Source: Variovorax sp. CF079 (lineage in GTDB: Bacteria > Pseudomonadota > Gammaproteobacteria > Burkholderiales > Burkholderiaceae_C). From it: DNA of 64,000 bases. The notes under the pieces were generated by a model. The model had not been told where the DNA came from. It ran no database searches and was given only the letters and a program-made list of their open reading frames with translations. The position numbers and the translations under genes were made by a program. Shown here in pieces: positions 34,867 through 44,635 of this stretch (the stretch's first letter is position 1; each line of letters opens with the position of its first letter). The stretch covers positions 1-64,000 of the forward strand of contig NZ_FMZU01000026.1 in the NCBI RefSeq assembly GCF_900101545.1, written 5' to 3'.

Positions 34867-35893
34867 CGCGTGCTTGCGGCTTCAGGAGCACTTTGCTCGC
34901 CGCCTTCGCGTGCGCCAGCGCAAACCCCTCGCGGGCTTGCGACAACGGCAAGACATGACTGATCATCGGGCGCATGACAGCATCCATCTCGCCCATCAGT
35001 TCGAGGGCCAGAGGCCAATCGGATTCGGGCGGACGAAACGAGCCACGCATTTGTTGCTGGTTGCGCACCATCGGTGTCAGGTCGAGCAAAAGCGGGCGGG
35101 CATGGATGCCGGTGACGACCACGATTCCATTGCGCCGCAACAGCGCCAGGCCTTCCGTGATGGTTTCGGGCACCCCCGTCGCTTCGAATATGACATCAAA
35201 GGGCTCGCCGCCCGTGTGCGGCCGGGCGCCTTCGGCCAGCGGCTGAGTTGCCACATCGACCAAGGCATCGAAGCCCATTCGGCGCAGTGCGTCGAATCGG
35301 GCTGCGTCGTCGAAGCCGCTGACCACTACCTGCGTGGCACCGGCACGGCGTGCCAGCGCAGCGATCCCCTGGCCGATGGTGCCCGGGCCCATCACCAGCA
35401 CGCGCTTGCCGGCTACGTCTCCTGCGATGCGAAGCGCCTGCATCGATATGGTGAGCGGCTCCGTGAGCGCTGCGAGCTCGTCGCTGAGGCTCTCGGGCAC
35501 GGGCACGCAGTTGCGCAACGGGACCCGGACCCAGGGCGCGAAGGCGCCATCGCGCGTCATTCCGATGCCGCGGCGCTTCTCGCAGCCATCGTAGTCGCCC
35601 GTGGCGCAAGCGGTGCAGACGCCACAAGTCACGGAGGGACGAACGACCACGCGCCGGCCGGCCAAGGGGCCGGTCTGCGCAACCCCGACGAACTCGTGCC
35701 CGATCGTGACAGGAATGCTCTGGGTGATGAAGGCATAGCTGGGCGTCCAGTCGTCTACGTGCAGGTCGCTGCCGCAGATGCCGGTGGCCCTGACCTTCAC
35801 GAGCACATCGCTGGAATCGGCTTCCAGCACGGGAGCCGGTATGTCCACCAGTTCGAGGCCCGCTTCCGGGCGTGTCTTGCGCAAAGCTTGCAT
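34859..35893 (-). CDS. Zinc-dependent alcohol dehydrogenase (MDR family)
   Basis: 344 residues. Catalytic zinc ligands in CGSDLHVDDW and GHEFVG; structural zinc lobe with four Cys (CGVCTACATGDYDGC); Rossmann part VLVMGPGTIGQGIAALARRA. Oxidises an alcohol or polyol with NAD(P)+. Start ATG 35893, 17 bases after the Bug receptor stop in the same operon (Bug, ADH, DUF), divergent from a LysR gene. Confidence 0.9.
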   Translation of the reverse strand: MQALRKTRPEAGLELVDIPAPVLEADSSDVLVKVRATGICGSDLHVDDWTPSYAFITQSIPVTIGHEFVGVAQTGPLAGRRVVVRPSVTCGVCTACATGDYDGCEKRRGIGMTRDGAFAPWVRVPLRNCVPVPESLSDELAALTEPLTISMQALRIAGDVAGKRVLVMGPGTIGQGIAALARRAGATQVVVSGFDDAARFDALRRMGFDALVDVATQPLAEGARPHTGGEPFDVIFEATGVPETITEGLALLRRNGIVVVTGIHARPLLLDLTPMVRNQQQMRGSFRPPESDWPLALELMGEMDAVMRPMISHVLPLSQAREGFALAHAKAASKVLLKPQARDE

Positions 35894-35910
35894 GGTGCTT
35901 GATTCCGGTG

Positions 35911-36870
35911 TCAGTCGATGCTGATGCCGACCTTCTTGATGATGGCGCCCCATTTGAGGCTTTCGGCCGCGATGAAGGTCTTGAACTCGTCGGGCGAGCC
36001 TCCGCCGAGGATCAAACCCTGCTTTGCGAAGGCGTCGCGCACGTCCTTGTCCTTCATCACCTCGTTGACGTCGGCATTGATGCGGCGCACCAGTTCCGGC
36101 GGCGTGCCAGCGGAGCTGAACAGGCCGTTCCACGCCAGGGCTTCGAAGCCGGGATAGCCCGCCTCGGCGACCGTCGGCAGGTCCTTCATGGTCTCGGTGC
36201 GCTGGAGGCTGGTGGCTGCCAGCAGGCGAATGCGGCCGCCCTGGATCAGCGGCAGCAGCGCAGGAGCCACGGTGAACAGAGCTTGTGTCTCTTCGGACGC
36301 TACCGAAATACCGGCCGGTGGCGAGCCGGCGAACGGCACATGCGTGGCTTCGAAACCCGCCGCACTCTTGAACAGCTCCATGGTCAGGTGCGAAGAACTG
36401 CCGGCGCCGACCGAGGCGTAGTTGATCTTCCCGCCCTGCTTCTTTGCCCAGGCGACGAATTCGGGCAAGGTCCTGGCGGGGTTGCTGGCCGCAACCGCCA
36501 GCACGTTGGGTTGCGACGAGGTGAGCACGATCGGCAGCAGCTCCTTGGCAGGGTCGTAAGCCATCTTCTTGTACATGTGCGGCCCGAATGCGATCGGACC
36601 GTTGAAGCCAACGCCCAGGATGTAGCCGTCGGCCGGGGCCTTGGCAACGGCGGTCATGCCCAGCATGCCGCCAGCGCCGGCCTTGTTGTCGACCACGACC
36701 GGCTGCTTCCAGCGCTCGCGCAGCTTGTCGCCCAGCGTGCGGGCGATGAAGTCGAGCGAGCTGCCGGCTGGCGCCGGCACGACCAGCTTGACCGGCTTGG
36801 TGGGCCAGCTCTGGGCCGACGCGGCCAGGCCAAATGCGCAACCCGTCAGCAGGGCGAGAGCTTTCTTCAT
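35911..36870 (-). CDS. Bug/TctC-family periplasmic solute receptor
   Basis: 319 residues with signal peptide (KKALALLTGCAFGLAASA|QSWP). Bug hallmarks: PVKLVVPAPAGSSLDFIART, VDNKAGAGGMLGM, and APADGYILGVG. Such receptors bind carboxylates or other small organics; no TctA/TctB membrane partners are nearby, as is common for orphan Bugs in Burkholderiales. Divergent from the LysR regulator. Confidence 0.92.
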   Translation of the reverse strand: MKKALALLTGCAFGLAASAQSWPTKPVKLVVPAPAGSSLDFIARTLGDKLRERWKQPVVVDNKAGAGGMLGMTAVAKAPADGYILGVGFNGPIAFGPHMYKKMAYDPAKELLPIVLTSSQPNVLAVAASNPARTLPEFVAWAKKQGGKINYASVGAGSSSHLTMELFKSAAGFEATHVPFAGSPPAGISVASEETQALFTVAPALLPLIQGGRIRLLAATSLQRTETMKDLPTVAEAGYPGFEALAWNGLFSSAGTPPELVRRINADVNEVMKDKDVRDAFAKQGLILGGGSPDEFKTFIAAESLKWGAIIKKVGISID

Positions 36871-36968
36871 GTGTGTCTCCGTTCAGTGGGCGGCGCTCTT
36901 GCGCCTGGAATGGACGAATTCTGGTCGCTGGCGTTCGATACGCCAAACACCGATACGCTATGGATTTG

Positions 36969-36985
36969 ATATCTCCTGGATATGG
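36969..36985. promoter_or_regulatory. Probable LysR site in the divergent promoter
   Basis: ATATCTCCTGGATAT is an inverted repeat (ATATC/GATAT) with T-N11-A character, in the 122-base gap between the Bug and LysR genes. ATATC-N7-TATGG is shared with the other LysR gene at 62405-62421. Confidence 0.45.
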
Positions 36986-36992
36986 AGTTTTC

Positions 36993-37910
36993 ATGACCAT
37001 GGAACTGAGGCACCTGCGCTACTTCGTGGCCGTGGCCGAAACAGGCAACCTGAGCCGGGCCGCGGAAAAGTTGTTCATCGCACAGCCACCGCTGTCGGTG
37101 CAGATCCGGCAGCTCGAAGAAGAAATGGGCACTGCGCTCTTTGTGCGCCACCCCAAAGGCGTACGCCTGACGACAGCAGGCGAGTCCTTGCTGCCGGAAG
37201 CGCGGTATCTGCTCGACCGTGCGGCGCGCATGAAGGAGTCTGTGACGGGAAGCGCCAGCAGCGGCCACTTGGCTCTCGGCTTCGTGCCCTCGGCCAGCAG
37301 CACGGTGCTGCCGAAGCTCGTCCGGCATCTCAAGAAGGAGCATCCGGCGCTGCATATCGAACTGCGCGAGATGATCAGCAGCGAGCAGGCGGAGGCGGTG
37401 GCCGCGGGTCTTCTCGATGCCGGGATCGCACGCAGCAAGCCGCACCATCCGCGGCTGACGGTCGCGGCGCAGATGGCCGATCCCTTTTGCCTTGCGCTGA
37501 CGCCGCAGCAAGCACGCCGTGCCGGCAACCCGGTCGAACTGCGCAGCTTCGCGGACCACGATTTCGTCGCCTTCACCCGGCACCGAGGACCAGCGTACTT
37601 CGACCAGTCGATCTACCTCTGCGCAAAGGCCGGCTTCAGCCCGCGCATCCGCTACGAAGCGAGCACGGTGCACGGCGTGCTCGACCTGGTCGGTGCCGGG
37701 CTCGGCGTGGCATTGGTGCCGTCTTCGTGCGCGTTGCTTGGAGTGGCGGGCACGAGGTTTTGCAGCCTGCGGGGACCGGCCGCCAGCGAGGTGCTTGTTT
37801 TGCTGAGGCGAAAGGCGGATCCGAATCCTCTGTTGCCTACGTTGGCAGATGCAGTGCGCGCGAACTTTGCTGACCTTCAACGCCGCATGGCAGAAATGCT
37901 GGGCTGTTGA
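36993..37910 (+). CDS. LysR-family regulator
   Basis: 305 residues. N-terminal winged HTH (ELRHLRYFVAVAETGNLSRA, AEKLFIAQPPLSVQIRQLEE) and a C-terminal effector domain (GHLALGFVPSAS...). ATG 36993 has GGAG five bases upstream; ATG 36999 is an alternative. Divergent arrangement indicates control of the Bug/ADH/DUF operon and itself. Strongly alike in layout to the LysR gene at 62418. Confidence 0.92.
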   Translation: MTMELRHLRYFVAVAETGNLSRAAEKLFIAQPPLSVQIRQLEEEMGTALFVRHPKGVRLTTAGESLLPEARYLLDRAARMKESVTGSASSGHLALGFVPSASSTVLPKLVRHLKKEHPALHIELREMISSEQAEAVAAGLLDAGIARSKPHHPRLTVAAQMADPFCLALTPQQARRAGNPVELRSFADHDFVAFTRHRGPAYFDQSIYLCAKAGFSPRIRYEASTVHGVLDLVGAGLGVALVPSSCALLGVAGTRFCSLRGPAASEVLVLLRRKADPNPLLPTLADAVRANFADLQRRMAEMLGC

Positions 37911-38746
37911 AACGGCCGAGCAGACCGACGCTTGAGACTGCTTGTCGCCCGGACGCGCCCACGCTGCTTCTGGCTGTGTAGTAGATCCGAGGCCTTTGCT
38001 TCATCTGCAACACTCCTTCTGCCTACGCAGTTTTTAGTGTGTTGCATCGACCGGTTGAATCCGCAGCCGCGTCCCGTCACTGGATGAATCAAGCAAACGC
38101 TGCCTCGCTTCCGGCAAGAAGCGCAGACCTCACTCCTCGGCCGGCAACGACGCTGCGACATGGCGGAGCTGCGGAACGAACCCCCCGGTCGAACAGGAAG
38201 AGGCTCCCCCTCATTGAGATGAGTCCTGTCTCCTTGGCGCAGGTAGAGTCGTCTCGCTCCAACTGCAATCGCACGTCCGCACCTCGTCCGCTCTCGATCC
38301 ACTCATGACCTCTATTTTGACGGTGGCAACGAAAAAGCCCCGGCCGTTTCCGGTCAGGGCAAGAGGTCGTTGGTCGACCTTGGAGAAGGGTTCCCACTGA
38401 GAGATTTCATCATGGGCCCTTTGGCGGCGCCGTTCAACGACCCCGCGCACTGGAAGCTACGCGGCAGCCCTCCGGATCGGAACTACTGCGCAGTTCGGCC
38501 GAAAATTTGACGATCCGCTGCACAAGCAAGCTCAGATATGACAAACCCGCCTCGGTGGGCTAGGGGTTGGCTTGAAGTGTTGACGCTGAAGCCCTAAACG
38601 TCAACGATCTCCGAGTCACTTGCTGCCCGGGGATCGTTTATTTTGTGCGCGACCCGTAGGTCCGCAATGGAGCAAGGGCGAACAGCCGGTATGGGCCCGA
38701 AGCGGCTGTACGCCTTCCCCAAAAGCAGCCACTCCAGCGAGACGCT
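37911..38746. other. Intergenic with a minus-strand terminator and an inverted repeat
   Basis: No credible gene in about 830 bases. A hairpin at 38337-38360 followed by T's on the minus strand (38332-38336) looks like a terminator. GTTGACG (38579-38585) and CGTCAAC (38599-38605) form a perfect 7-bp inverted repeat. Confidence 0.45.
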
Positions 38747-39115
38747 CTACGACACCGACGCCTTGCCGTCAGGCAGCGTTGCGCGCATCGAAACGTACTC
38801 GCGGGGCTGTTTGGTTTGGAGAGCTTCGCGCAAGTGTTCCATTCCCTCACCATCCAATCTCAGTCCGGCGGTGTGCCCCCGCGGTATCACCTGAAGCGGT
38901 TTGCGGAAGAATTTGTTTTCGACCTCGCGCACCGTTAGACGCACGCTCGCAACTGCTCCTAGCTCGACGGAAACGAGTTCTGGCGGAGTTCCATCTACGC
39001 GGGTCAATGCAAGTTCGGTGAACACCGTGCCGAGGGGCACGTCGATATTCCCATTCGCACCGACAACAAGTCCATCATCAAGGATGCTTTCGACTAGGAA
39101 ATCTGCGACCGTCAT
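38747..39115 (-). CDS. Hypothetical protein, 122 aa
   Basis: Acidic, beta-rich sequence (MTVADFLVESILDDGLVVGA, LVSVELGAVASVRLTVREVE, PLQVIPRGHTAGLRLDGEG) resembling the small barrel of elongation-factor domain 2, which is a fold impression, not a family match. First of a run of small orphan minus-strand genes. No strong ribosome site. Confidence 0.6.
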   Translation of the reverse strand: MTVADFLVESILDDGLVVGANGNIDVPLGTVFTELALTRVDGTPPELVSVELGAVASVRLTVREVENKFFRKPLQVIPRGHTAGLRLDGEGMEHLREALQTKQPREYVSMRATLPDGKASVS

Positions 39116-39144
39116 TTGTTTGACTTTTCAGGAAGGATGTCGGA

Positions 39145-39170
39145 CGTCTGCTCGTGGCCGACTGTAGCCG
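39145..39170 (+). repeat. Spacer repeat copy (TGGCCGACTGTAGCC)
   Basis: GTCTGCTCGTGGCCGACTGT followed by AGCC, between small orphan genes. Similar copies lie at 43059, 43834, 44538, 45249 and, on the other strand, 49206. Confidence 0.5.
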
Positions 39171-39212
39171 AAGCACTGTCCGCGACCCGAGGCCCGAGGC
39201 CCGAAGCGGGCA

Positions 39213-39524
39213 CTATCTGGATGCGAGATCGGTGACTCCTGCGGAGTCGATCCGGCAAAGCCACTTTACGTGCGACCAGGTACCGGTCGTGTTGGCCTCT
39301 ACGACTCCTCTGGCAAAGAGCACCTCGTGGGCACCGTCGTCATACAGATTCTCTTCTTGAACTTCGACCTGTAGTCCTGGCACGAGAGCTATGAGTACCC
39401 CAGATACGTCCGCCCTGCTGTCAAACTGAGACAGCATAACGAGATCGTGTTCTATGAGTTCGTTGAAATCAACCGAGAAGCGAGGTGCCATTTTAAATGT
39501 CTGGTTCTGGCCGACCCGTGCCAT
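39213..39524 (-). CDS. Hypothetical protein, 103 aa
   Basis: From ATG 39524 (MARVGQNQTFKMAPRFSVDF); also MAPRFS 11 codons later. Contains NELIEHDLVMLSQFDSRADV and ALVPGLQVEVQEENLYDDG. Looks like a genuine small protein; no family recognised. Part of the orphan-gene cluster. Confidence 0.6.
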   Translation of the reverse strand: MARVGQNQTFKMAPRFSVDFNELIEHDLVMLSQFDSRADVSGVLIALVPGLQVEVQEENLYDDGAHEVLFARGVVEANTTGTWSHVKWLCRIDSAGVTDLASR

Positions 39525-39553
39525 TGGCCGGGCAGATGGCCCCAACGGAACGC

Positions 39554-39982
39554 TCAGCCGCTCGCACTCAGCCCCTCTTTCCCGCGGAAAATTGCGGTCA
39601 ATGCTTCCTCGACTGTTTGCCGGCTCCAATCTCCCGGAAGAAACTCGATGTCGTACTCTCGGTGACCATCGAGCTGGGATGCCGCCGCCGTGCTTAAGGT
39701 TGCCTTGAAGCCCGTTGCATTGAGCGCAACCTCCAACCGGTCGACACGATGGACTACTTGGTCGACGACCATGACCTCGATGACGTCGGAATCGACTTCA
39801 CGAGCGAGCGAGAAGCAATAGTTCTGCGCTGGGTCGTGGCAGTAGATGTATGCCATTCCATCGTAGGCATCGCTGCTTGCCGAGGTACCCACCGTGGTGC
39901 GTAGCTGCATCAATTTCGCTGGACCTGAGAATCCCTGTGGCCCCGGGTCGGGACGGAACAGTTGTGCGAGACGCTTGAACAT
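39554..39982 (-). CDS. Hypothetical protein, 142 aa
   Basis: Starts MFKRLAQLFRPDPGPQGFSG; central AYIYCHDPAQNYCFSLAREV and C-terminal EYDIEFLPGDWSRQTVEEAL. Possible immunity-type small protein by style, but no family can be named. Upstream gene of the same-strand pair with 39213-39524. Confidence 0.6.
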   Translation of the reverse strand: MFKRLAQLFRPDPGPQGFSGPAKLMQLRTTVGTSASSDAYDGMAYIYCHDPAQNYCFSLAREVDSDVIEVMVVDQVVHRVDRLEVALNATGFKATLSTAAASQLDGHREYDIEFLPGDWSRQTVEEALTAIFRGKEGLSASG

Positions 39983-40430
39983 CGACTTCCTCTGCGGTTC
40001 TGGGCGGAGCCTGCCGCTCCTCTATTTGGGCCGAATTCTGCCGTGATTTCGAACGCCCGCTTCTATGGGGACTTGTTTGTCAAGTCTTTCGATCAACATC
40101 TCAATGAACGGCGTTTCATGGTGGCACCTTCGTGTTGCTGAGCGGATGAGGCAGTGGCGGCATTGGTGACGCATCTTGATCCGAGGTCGGGGTGTGGCGA
40201 GCGTTCGAGCCAGTGCTCGGACGAACTTCTATCCGTGCAGGGTGCGCACACCTTGCACCTCATGCTGCATGCGCACGAAGCACACTGGCAAACCCCGGTT
40301 ATCGGCGCGCCCCTTCTTTGGGGACGGTCACTTCTATGCAGTGACCCGCGGACGTTGCGGGCGCGTCGACCTTTGATCATGATGATGCGTTCCTTGGCCA
40401 CCGTGCGTTGGAACAAGGCTGCTCGGGACT

Positions 40431-41575
40431 TCAGGCAGTGGCCGGCTTGAGCTGGGCTCCGGCCGGTATCTCGCCGTACTGCAGATAGCGCCACAAGGCG
40501 ATCGCCAGTCTTCTCGCCAAGGCGACGATGCCTACGCGACGCACGCGCTTGCCGCCGCCAGCGAAGCGCCGGTTGAACCACTGGGTCAGGGCGCTATCGG
40601 GCTGCAGGCGCAGCCAGCTCCAGGCGAGTTCGACCAGCAACGCGCGCGCTCGCTTGTTGCCGGCCTTGCTGATGCCCTGCTCGATCTGGCTGCCGCCGCT
40701 GTCGTAGGGCGTGGGTGCCAGCCCCAGGCAGCCGGCCAGCTCGCGCCGGTTGGCGAAGCGCCGCCAGCCGAAGAGCTCCTTGGGACCAACACCCAGGCGC
40801 CCTTGGGTCCGATGGCGCGCAGCTGGGCCAGCTGCGCCACCAGCGGCTGCTTGCCATCGGCCAGTTCCTCGCGCCGCTCGGCCTCCATCGCCTTCACCTG
40901 CTGCTTGACCAACGCAAGCCGAGCGCTCTCGCGCTCGATCTCGCCGCGCAACACAGGCGGTACCTGCTCGCCATGGCGCGCCCACCAGGCGGGCCAGTCG
41001 CGTCCGCCGATGATGACGTGCGGGCGCAGGTTGTGCAGCACCAGCAGCGCGCCGATGCGGTTCATGTGGGAGGTGCGCTCCTGCGTCAGCCGGGCGAGCT
41101 CGCGGTGCGTGCGGCGCGCGTCTTCGTCCTCGGGCGTGGGCTCATGCACCACCGACCACACACGCTCGCCGCGATGATGGCGCAGCAGCATCGCCAGCAG
41201 CTTGTCGCCATCGAGCCGGTCGGTCTTGGCCCGCCTGGCGTGTCGGTTCACCTCGATGCTGGAGGAGTCGACCACGATGTTGTCCACACCCTGCTCGACC
41301 AGCCAGCGGTGCAGCCACCAGCCGTCGCGGCCTGCTTCGTAGCACGAGTGCACCTGGGCCTGCGGCGCGAGCTTGCAGCGCTCTCGGGCCTGGCCGATGC
41401 AGTGCGTAACTGCGGCCGTGTCGCCGGCGTCCACGTTGTACCGGCTCGGGCCGCGGTGGCCATCGCTCGCTGTCACCTTCCAGGACTTGTCGCCGAGCTC
41501 GAAGCTCGTGTACAGCTCGCCCTGGATCGCCGTATCCTCACGTTGTGGGACTGCTTGGGTTGTCGACATTTCCAT
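40431..41575 (-). mobile_element. IS110-family transposase gene, frameshifted
   Basis: N-terminal DEDD domain (SFELGDKSWKVTASDGH, CYEAGRDGWWLHRWLVEQGV, ARRAKTDRLDGDKLLAMLLR) and the C-terminal Transposase_20 part (CLGLAPTPYDSGGSQIEQG, ISKAGNKRARALLVELAWSW). The two halves are in different frames, joined near 40785-40800 (AWVLV | KELFGWRRF), consistent with a one-base deletion or a +2 insertion. About 381 codons in total, typical for the family. No terminal inverted repeats seen, as usual for IS110. Probably inactive. Confidence 0.85.
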
Positions 41576-41685
41576 CTCCTGCCAAGAAGTTAAGGAAATC
41601 CCGTTTTAGCCAAACGGGCCTCGCTCAGGTAGTCCCACATAGCATCTTCTGGCCGCGTGCGGTCTTCGAGACACGCACTGCTTTA

Positions 41686-42081
41686 TCAGCTCACCACGTT
41701 GAGCTGCCCCTCATCCGAATTGACGGGAGGCGCAGGTTCTCGAAACGACCGTGTGAACCGCACACCGTTGAACGTATGCGTACAGCACTTGCAAGTAGGC
41801 GCCAAGCTTGCTGGCCCGAGATTTGGGTTCACGACTTGTAGAAGGCCAGACTCATCGACATAGAGCCCACTGAAGTACGATGACTCTCCTGTTCTGATGT
41901 AGTCCCGGCGTTCAGCATCGTTCGTTGCCACCAACCAGAAGATTGGCTCGGTGCAATCGAGCCGGCTGACGGCCTCTGAGTAAATCTCGGCCCACCGATT
42001 GCCTACCTTTGCCAGGAGGAACCTGAAGAGAGGGGTGTAGTCGCGACCGCGACGAGCCTTGCTATGCATAGGGGTTCGCAT
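41686..42081 (-). CDS. Hypothetical protein, 131 aa
   Basis: From MRTPMHSKARRGRDYTPLFR; contains WAEIYSEAVSRLDCTEPIFW, SSYFSGLYVDESGLLQVVNP and a CKCC cluster that could bind metal. Resembles small proteins often located next to colicin/HNH-type systems, but I cannot assign a family. Confidence 0.6.
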   Translation of the reverse strand: MRTPMHSKARRGRDYTPLFRFLLAKVGNRWAEIYSEAVSRLDCTEPIFWLVATNDAERRDYIRTGESSYFSGLYVDESGLLQVVNPNLGPASLAPTCKCCTHTFNGVRFTRSFREPAPPVNSDEGQLNVVS

Positions 42082-42444
42082 CGACTCATCGGATGCCCCT
42101 TGCTTCGAGTGCCTGTCGTCACGATAGTCACCACCGCTACGCCTGTTGGGTCGATGGGCCGTCGTGTTCTCTTTGCGAAATAGCGGTGACCTGTGCATGT
42201 CTACTGAAGGTTGCCTGGAAGCGGCCGTAGCCCGGCGGTTTGATGCCCATTGTTGGGCGCCGAGGCACGGACCGATTGTTCATGCCGCGCGGTTGGTGTG
42301 CACGCGCTTCGGGGCAAGACCGCTGAATCTTCGCAACAATGTCGCGCGGATGCCTCGAACTTCCGCTAGCGAGCGAATTTAGCCTTGCCTCCGAATGACC
42401 GCTCCTGGCTGCCGAAGGCGGCACTACATCCGCGGTGGCTTGGA

Positions 42445-43002
42445 TCACGGTGCTTCGATCACGAATTGGGTGCTTTTCAGTTTGAAGTCAGTGGCATTTG
42501 GATAGCGCAAAGCGACCTCTCCAACTTTGCACTCTGCCCTCAGCGAACCGTCATTGGGTCGACCCGGCCTGGAGGGCGGTGCGAGTTCACATTCCATTCG
42601 CACCCGAGTACGGCCCCAACCGAGTCCGCCGTGCCGGATCTGAAGGCTCTTTCCCCTGTGCGCGACATCGAACCAGTACTCAAATCCGGGATCGCTGATG
42701 CTTGCAAGCGCGTTGTTGGTCTCGGGGGCATCCGGCGGTGCAAACCCCGTTGTCTGCTTGAAGGAGAACTGGCCGTATTGGTCAGTTTGGACCGCAAACG
42801 GTTGCGTGCAACCGGCTCGTCGTGCGCTGCTGCGGCTAAAAAGTTCTCCACAGCCAGAGACTATCGCGTTGACGATTGGTCGACCTTTGGTGGTTAGAAC
42901 GCCTTGGACTTCGGCTTGTATTTCGGCGCGAGGCTCTTGGCCCAAAGATGGAAGCGACGCGGTCAGCAACGACATGAAACCGACGGTCCGCAGAAGCCTC
43001 AT
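42445..43002 (-). CDS. Secreted hypothetical protein, 185 aa
   Basis: Signal peptide MRLLRTVGFMSLLTASLPSL then GQ|EPRAE. The mature part looks like a carboxypeptidase-regulatory-type beta fold (VQGVLTTKGRPIVNAIVSGC, TDQYGQFSFKQTTGF) with a Cys pair. Probably periplasmic. The longer reading upstream overlaps a spacer repeat and is unlikely. Confidence 0.65.
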   Translation of the reverse strand: MRLLRTVGFMSLLTASLPSLGQEPRAEIQAEVQGVLTTKGRPIVNAIVSGCGELFSRSSARRAGCTQPFAVQTDQYGQFSFKQTTGFAPPDAPETNNALASISDPGFEYWFDVAHRGKSLQIRHGGLGWGRTRVRMECELAPPSRPGRPNDGSLRAECKVGEVALRYPNATDFKLKSTQFVIEAP

Positions 43003-43058
43003 CTGTGTACTTTCTTCTCGCGTTGCTTGAGTGCAGGCATTCTTGCGTGTTCTGCCCG

Positions 43059-43110
43059 ATGTCTGCTTATGGCCGATTGTTGCCCGCCGCGTGGTCAGTG
43101 CGCACGCGCT
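43059..43110 (+). repeat. Spacer repeat copy (TGGCCGATTGTTGCC type)
   Basis: GATGTCTGCTTATGGCCGAT, TGTTGCCC, then GTCAGTGCGCACGCGCT. The same blocks occur in order on the minus strand at 49206-49246. Confidence 0.55.
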
Positions 43111-43129
43111 TCGCGAACGCCGTGGCAAC

Positions 43130-43765
43130 ATGCACCTCATGAGCATGCCCCTTCTGTCAAGTGCTATCGTCGCCGCCCTGCGCGACTCTTCCGACATCTC
43201 CCGATGGATATCGACGAACCATCCGGGCTCCATCATTCAAACCCCCACAAGCATGCTCGCTGGACCAAGCTACGGCATCTGTCTGGAGCATCGCGAGGCC
43301 GTGCTCTTGCTCATCGAGCACGATTGCCGAACGTCGGCCTACGCTTTGCTGAGGTCTGTCTACGAGGCCTACATGCGTGGACTTTGGGCTGAAGAGTGCG
43401 CGGACGAAACCGCGCTGGCGCAGATTGTGAGGACGAAGGAGCTTCCAACGATGGACACGGTGACGAAGCAACTCGACAAGGCGGGAGGAGATGCGACCTT
43501 TGCTCAATCAAAAGCGAAGGTCTGGAAAGCCATGTCGCACTACGCGCACGGCGGGCTTCGCCAACTCGAACGATGGGCTGGTGCCGATGGGATTGGCCCA
43601 CGCCACCCTGACAGGGAAACCATCGAAGTGCTCCACCACGTCAACCTCTACGGCTTGCTTGCAGTACTGGGTATCGCTCGCTTGGCCCATGAGCCTACTG
43701 AACAACTTCAGGCTCTTCAGCAGAAGGTGTTGGCTTTCATCGCGAAGTTTGCCGACCCGACCTAG
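43130..43765 (+). CDS. DUF6988/DUF5677-like helical protein
   Basis: 211 residues, helix-rich. CLEHREAVLLLIEHDCRTSA, YALLRSVYEAYMRGLWAEEC and MSHYAHGGLRQLERW are the usual landmarks of this family of unknown function, found scattered in accessory regions. Start taken at ATG 43130 (MHLMSMPLL); ATG 43142 is possible. Preceded by a spacer repeat. Confidence 0.65.
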   Translation: MHLMSMPLLSSAIVAALRDSSDISRWISTNHPGSIIQTPTSMLAGPSYGICLEHREAVLLLIEHDCRTSAYALLRSVYEAYMRGLWAEECADETALAQIVRTKELPTMDTVTKQLDKAGGDATFAQSKAKVWKAMSHYAHGGLRQLERWAGADGIGPRHPDRETIEVLHHVNLYGLLAVLGIARLAHEPTEQLQALQQKVLAFIAKFADPT

Positions 43766-43833
43766 CGGTCGCTGTTGCGTCCTGCCCGTCGCGAGCGAGA
43801 AGCAAATCAATCGGCACCTCCTCAGACGCAAAC

Positions 43834-43860
43834 GGGTTCTGGCCGAATCTAGCCGGTCGC
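43834..43860 (+). repeat. Spacer repeat copy (TGGCCGAATCTAGCC)
   Basis: GGGTTCTGGCCGAATCTAGC followed by CGGTCGC, between two orphan genes. Confidence 0.45.
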
Positions 43861-43934
43861 GGCCTCGGAGCTTTGGACCCACAGCGGAAGCCCGTCGCAA
43901 AAAACTGCCGGACCAACGGACCAACGACGAACGC

Positions 43935-44441
43935 TCAAGGTTTACCTTCCTTGGCCGCCGGCCCGGAATGGCGACCTCTTATACCTCGAGGCTGCAGGCG
44001 AGCAAAGAATAATCCCGCGAGCGACAACAGTAGGAACAATCCCGCCATGAACGCAGGCTTTGTTTTGAAGTCGGCGAAGGCGGCCTGTTGCCTGGCCTCA
44101 GACAGAAGCGTTTGACTTCCTGACTCAACTGCCACCACCCAAGCCTCCTCGCCGAGTGTCGAAGGAGCAAACCAAACTGCAAGGCGTTTGATGGGCGCGT
44201 TCTTTAGTTGCGCGCACAGAGGTCTGACCCTTCCGCAAGAGGCCTGCTCGAAAGTACCGTCGACGCGCACAAACCTCGCTTGCGGCCACCGGGACTTTAT
44301 GTACTCTGCGTCCACGATGGCCATCTGTGCCGTGTCCTTTGTCAGTTCACGGGGGAGCGTGAGCCATTGCGCGCCAAAGAAAAACGCGGCAATCAGCCCG
44401 ACCGTGGAGATGACCTGCGGATAAGCGCGCGTCTGAATCAT
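43935..44441 (-). CDS. Membrane protein of unknown function, 168 aa
   Basis: Two transmembrane segments, near the N-terminus (VISTVGLIAAFFFGAQWL) and the C-terminus (AFMAGLFLLLSLAGLFFA), enclosing a ~90-residue outer domain with two Cys (ASCGRVRPLC), probably a disulfide. Layout like DUF3592-type two-TM proteins, without a firm family match. Confidence 0.6.
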   Translation of the reverse strand: MIQTRAYPQVISTVGLIAAFFFGAQWLTLPRELTKDTAQMAIVDAEYIKSRWPQARFVRVDGTFEQASCGRVRPLCAQLKNAPIKRLAVWFAPSTLGEEAWVVAVESGSQTLLSEARQQAAFADFKTKPAFMAGLFLLLSLAGLFFARLQPRGIRGRHSGPAAKEGKP

Positions 44442-44537
44442 TGAGACCTGTTGGGTTTATCTAAGCTCGCACGTCGCGCAACGAACGTCTGCAATCCGGC
44501 CGCGGGCCGGTACACGCTGACCATCGCGAAGCCGTGC

Positions 44538-44559
44538 TCCTGGCCGAATGTAGCTGGCG
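44538..44559 (+). repeat. Spacer repeat copy (TGGCCGAATGTAGCT)
   Basis: CTCCTGGCCGAATGTAGCTG followed by GC, between two orphan genes. Confidence 0.45.
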
Positions 44560-44635
44560 CCGGGAGCACCTGTAAGGCGCCGAAGGCGGAAACTGGAGGG
44601 TCGTGACGAAAGACCGCTGTTGGCCGCAAGCCGCG

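Noticed and set aside
40093..40581. Minus-strand ORF beside the IS110 gene
   Set aside because: Arg/Cys/Ser-rich reading with no ribosome site, partly overlapping the transposase end; looks like non-coding flank.
40431..41575. Programmed frameshift in the IS110 transposase
   Set aside because: IS110 transposases are normally one frame, and no slippery run typical of programmed shifting is evident at the join.
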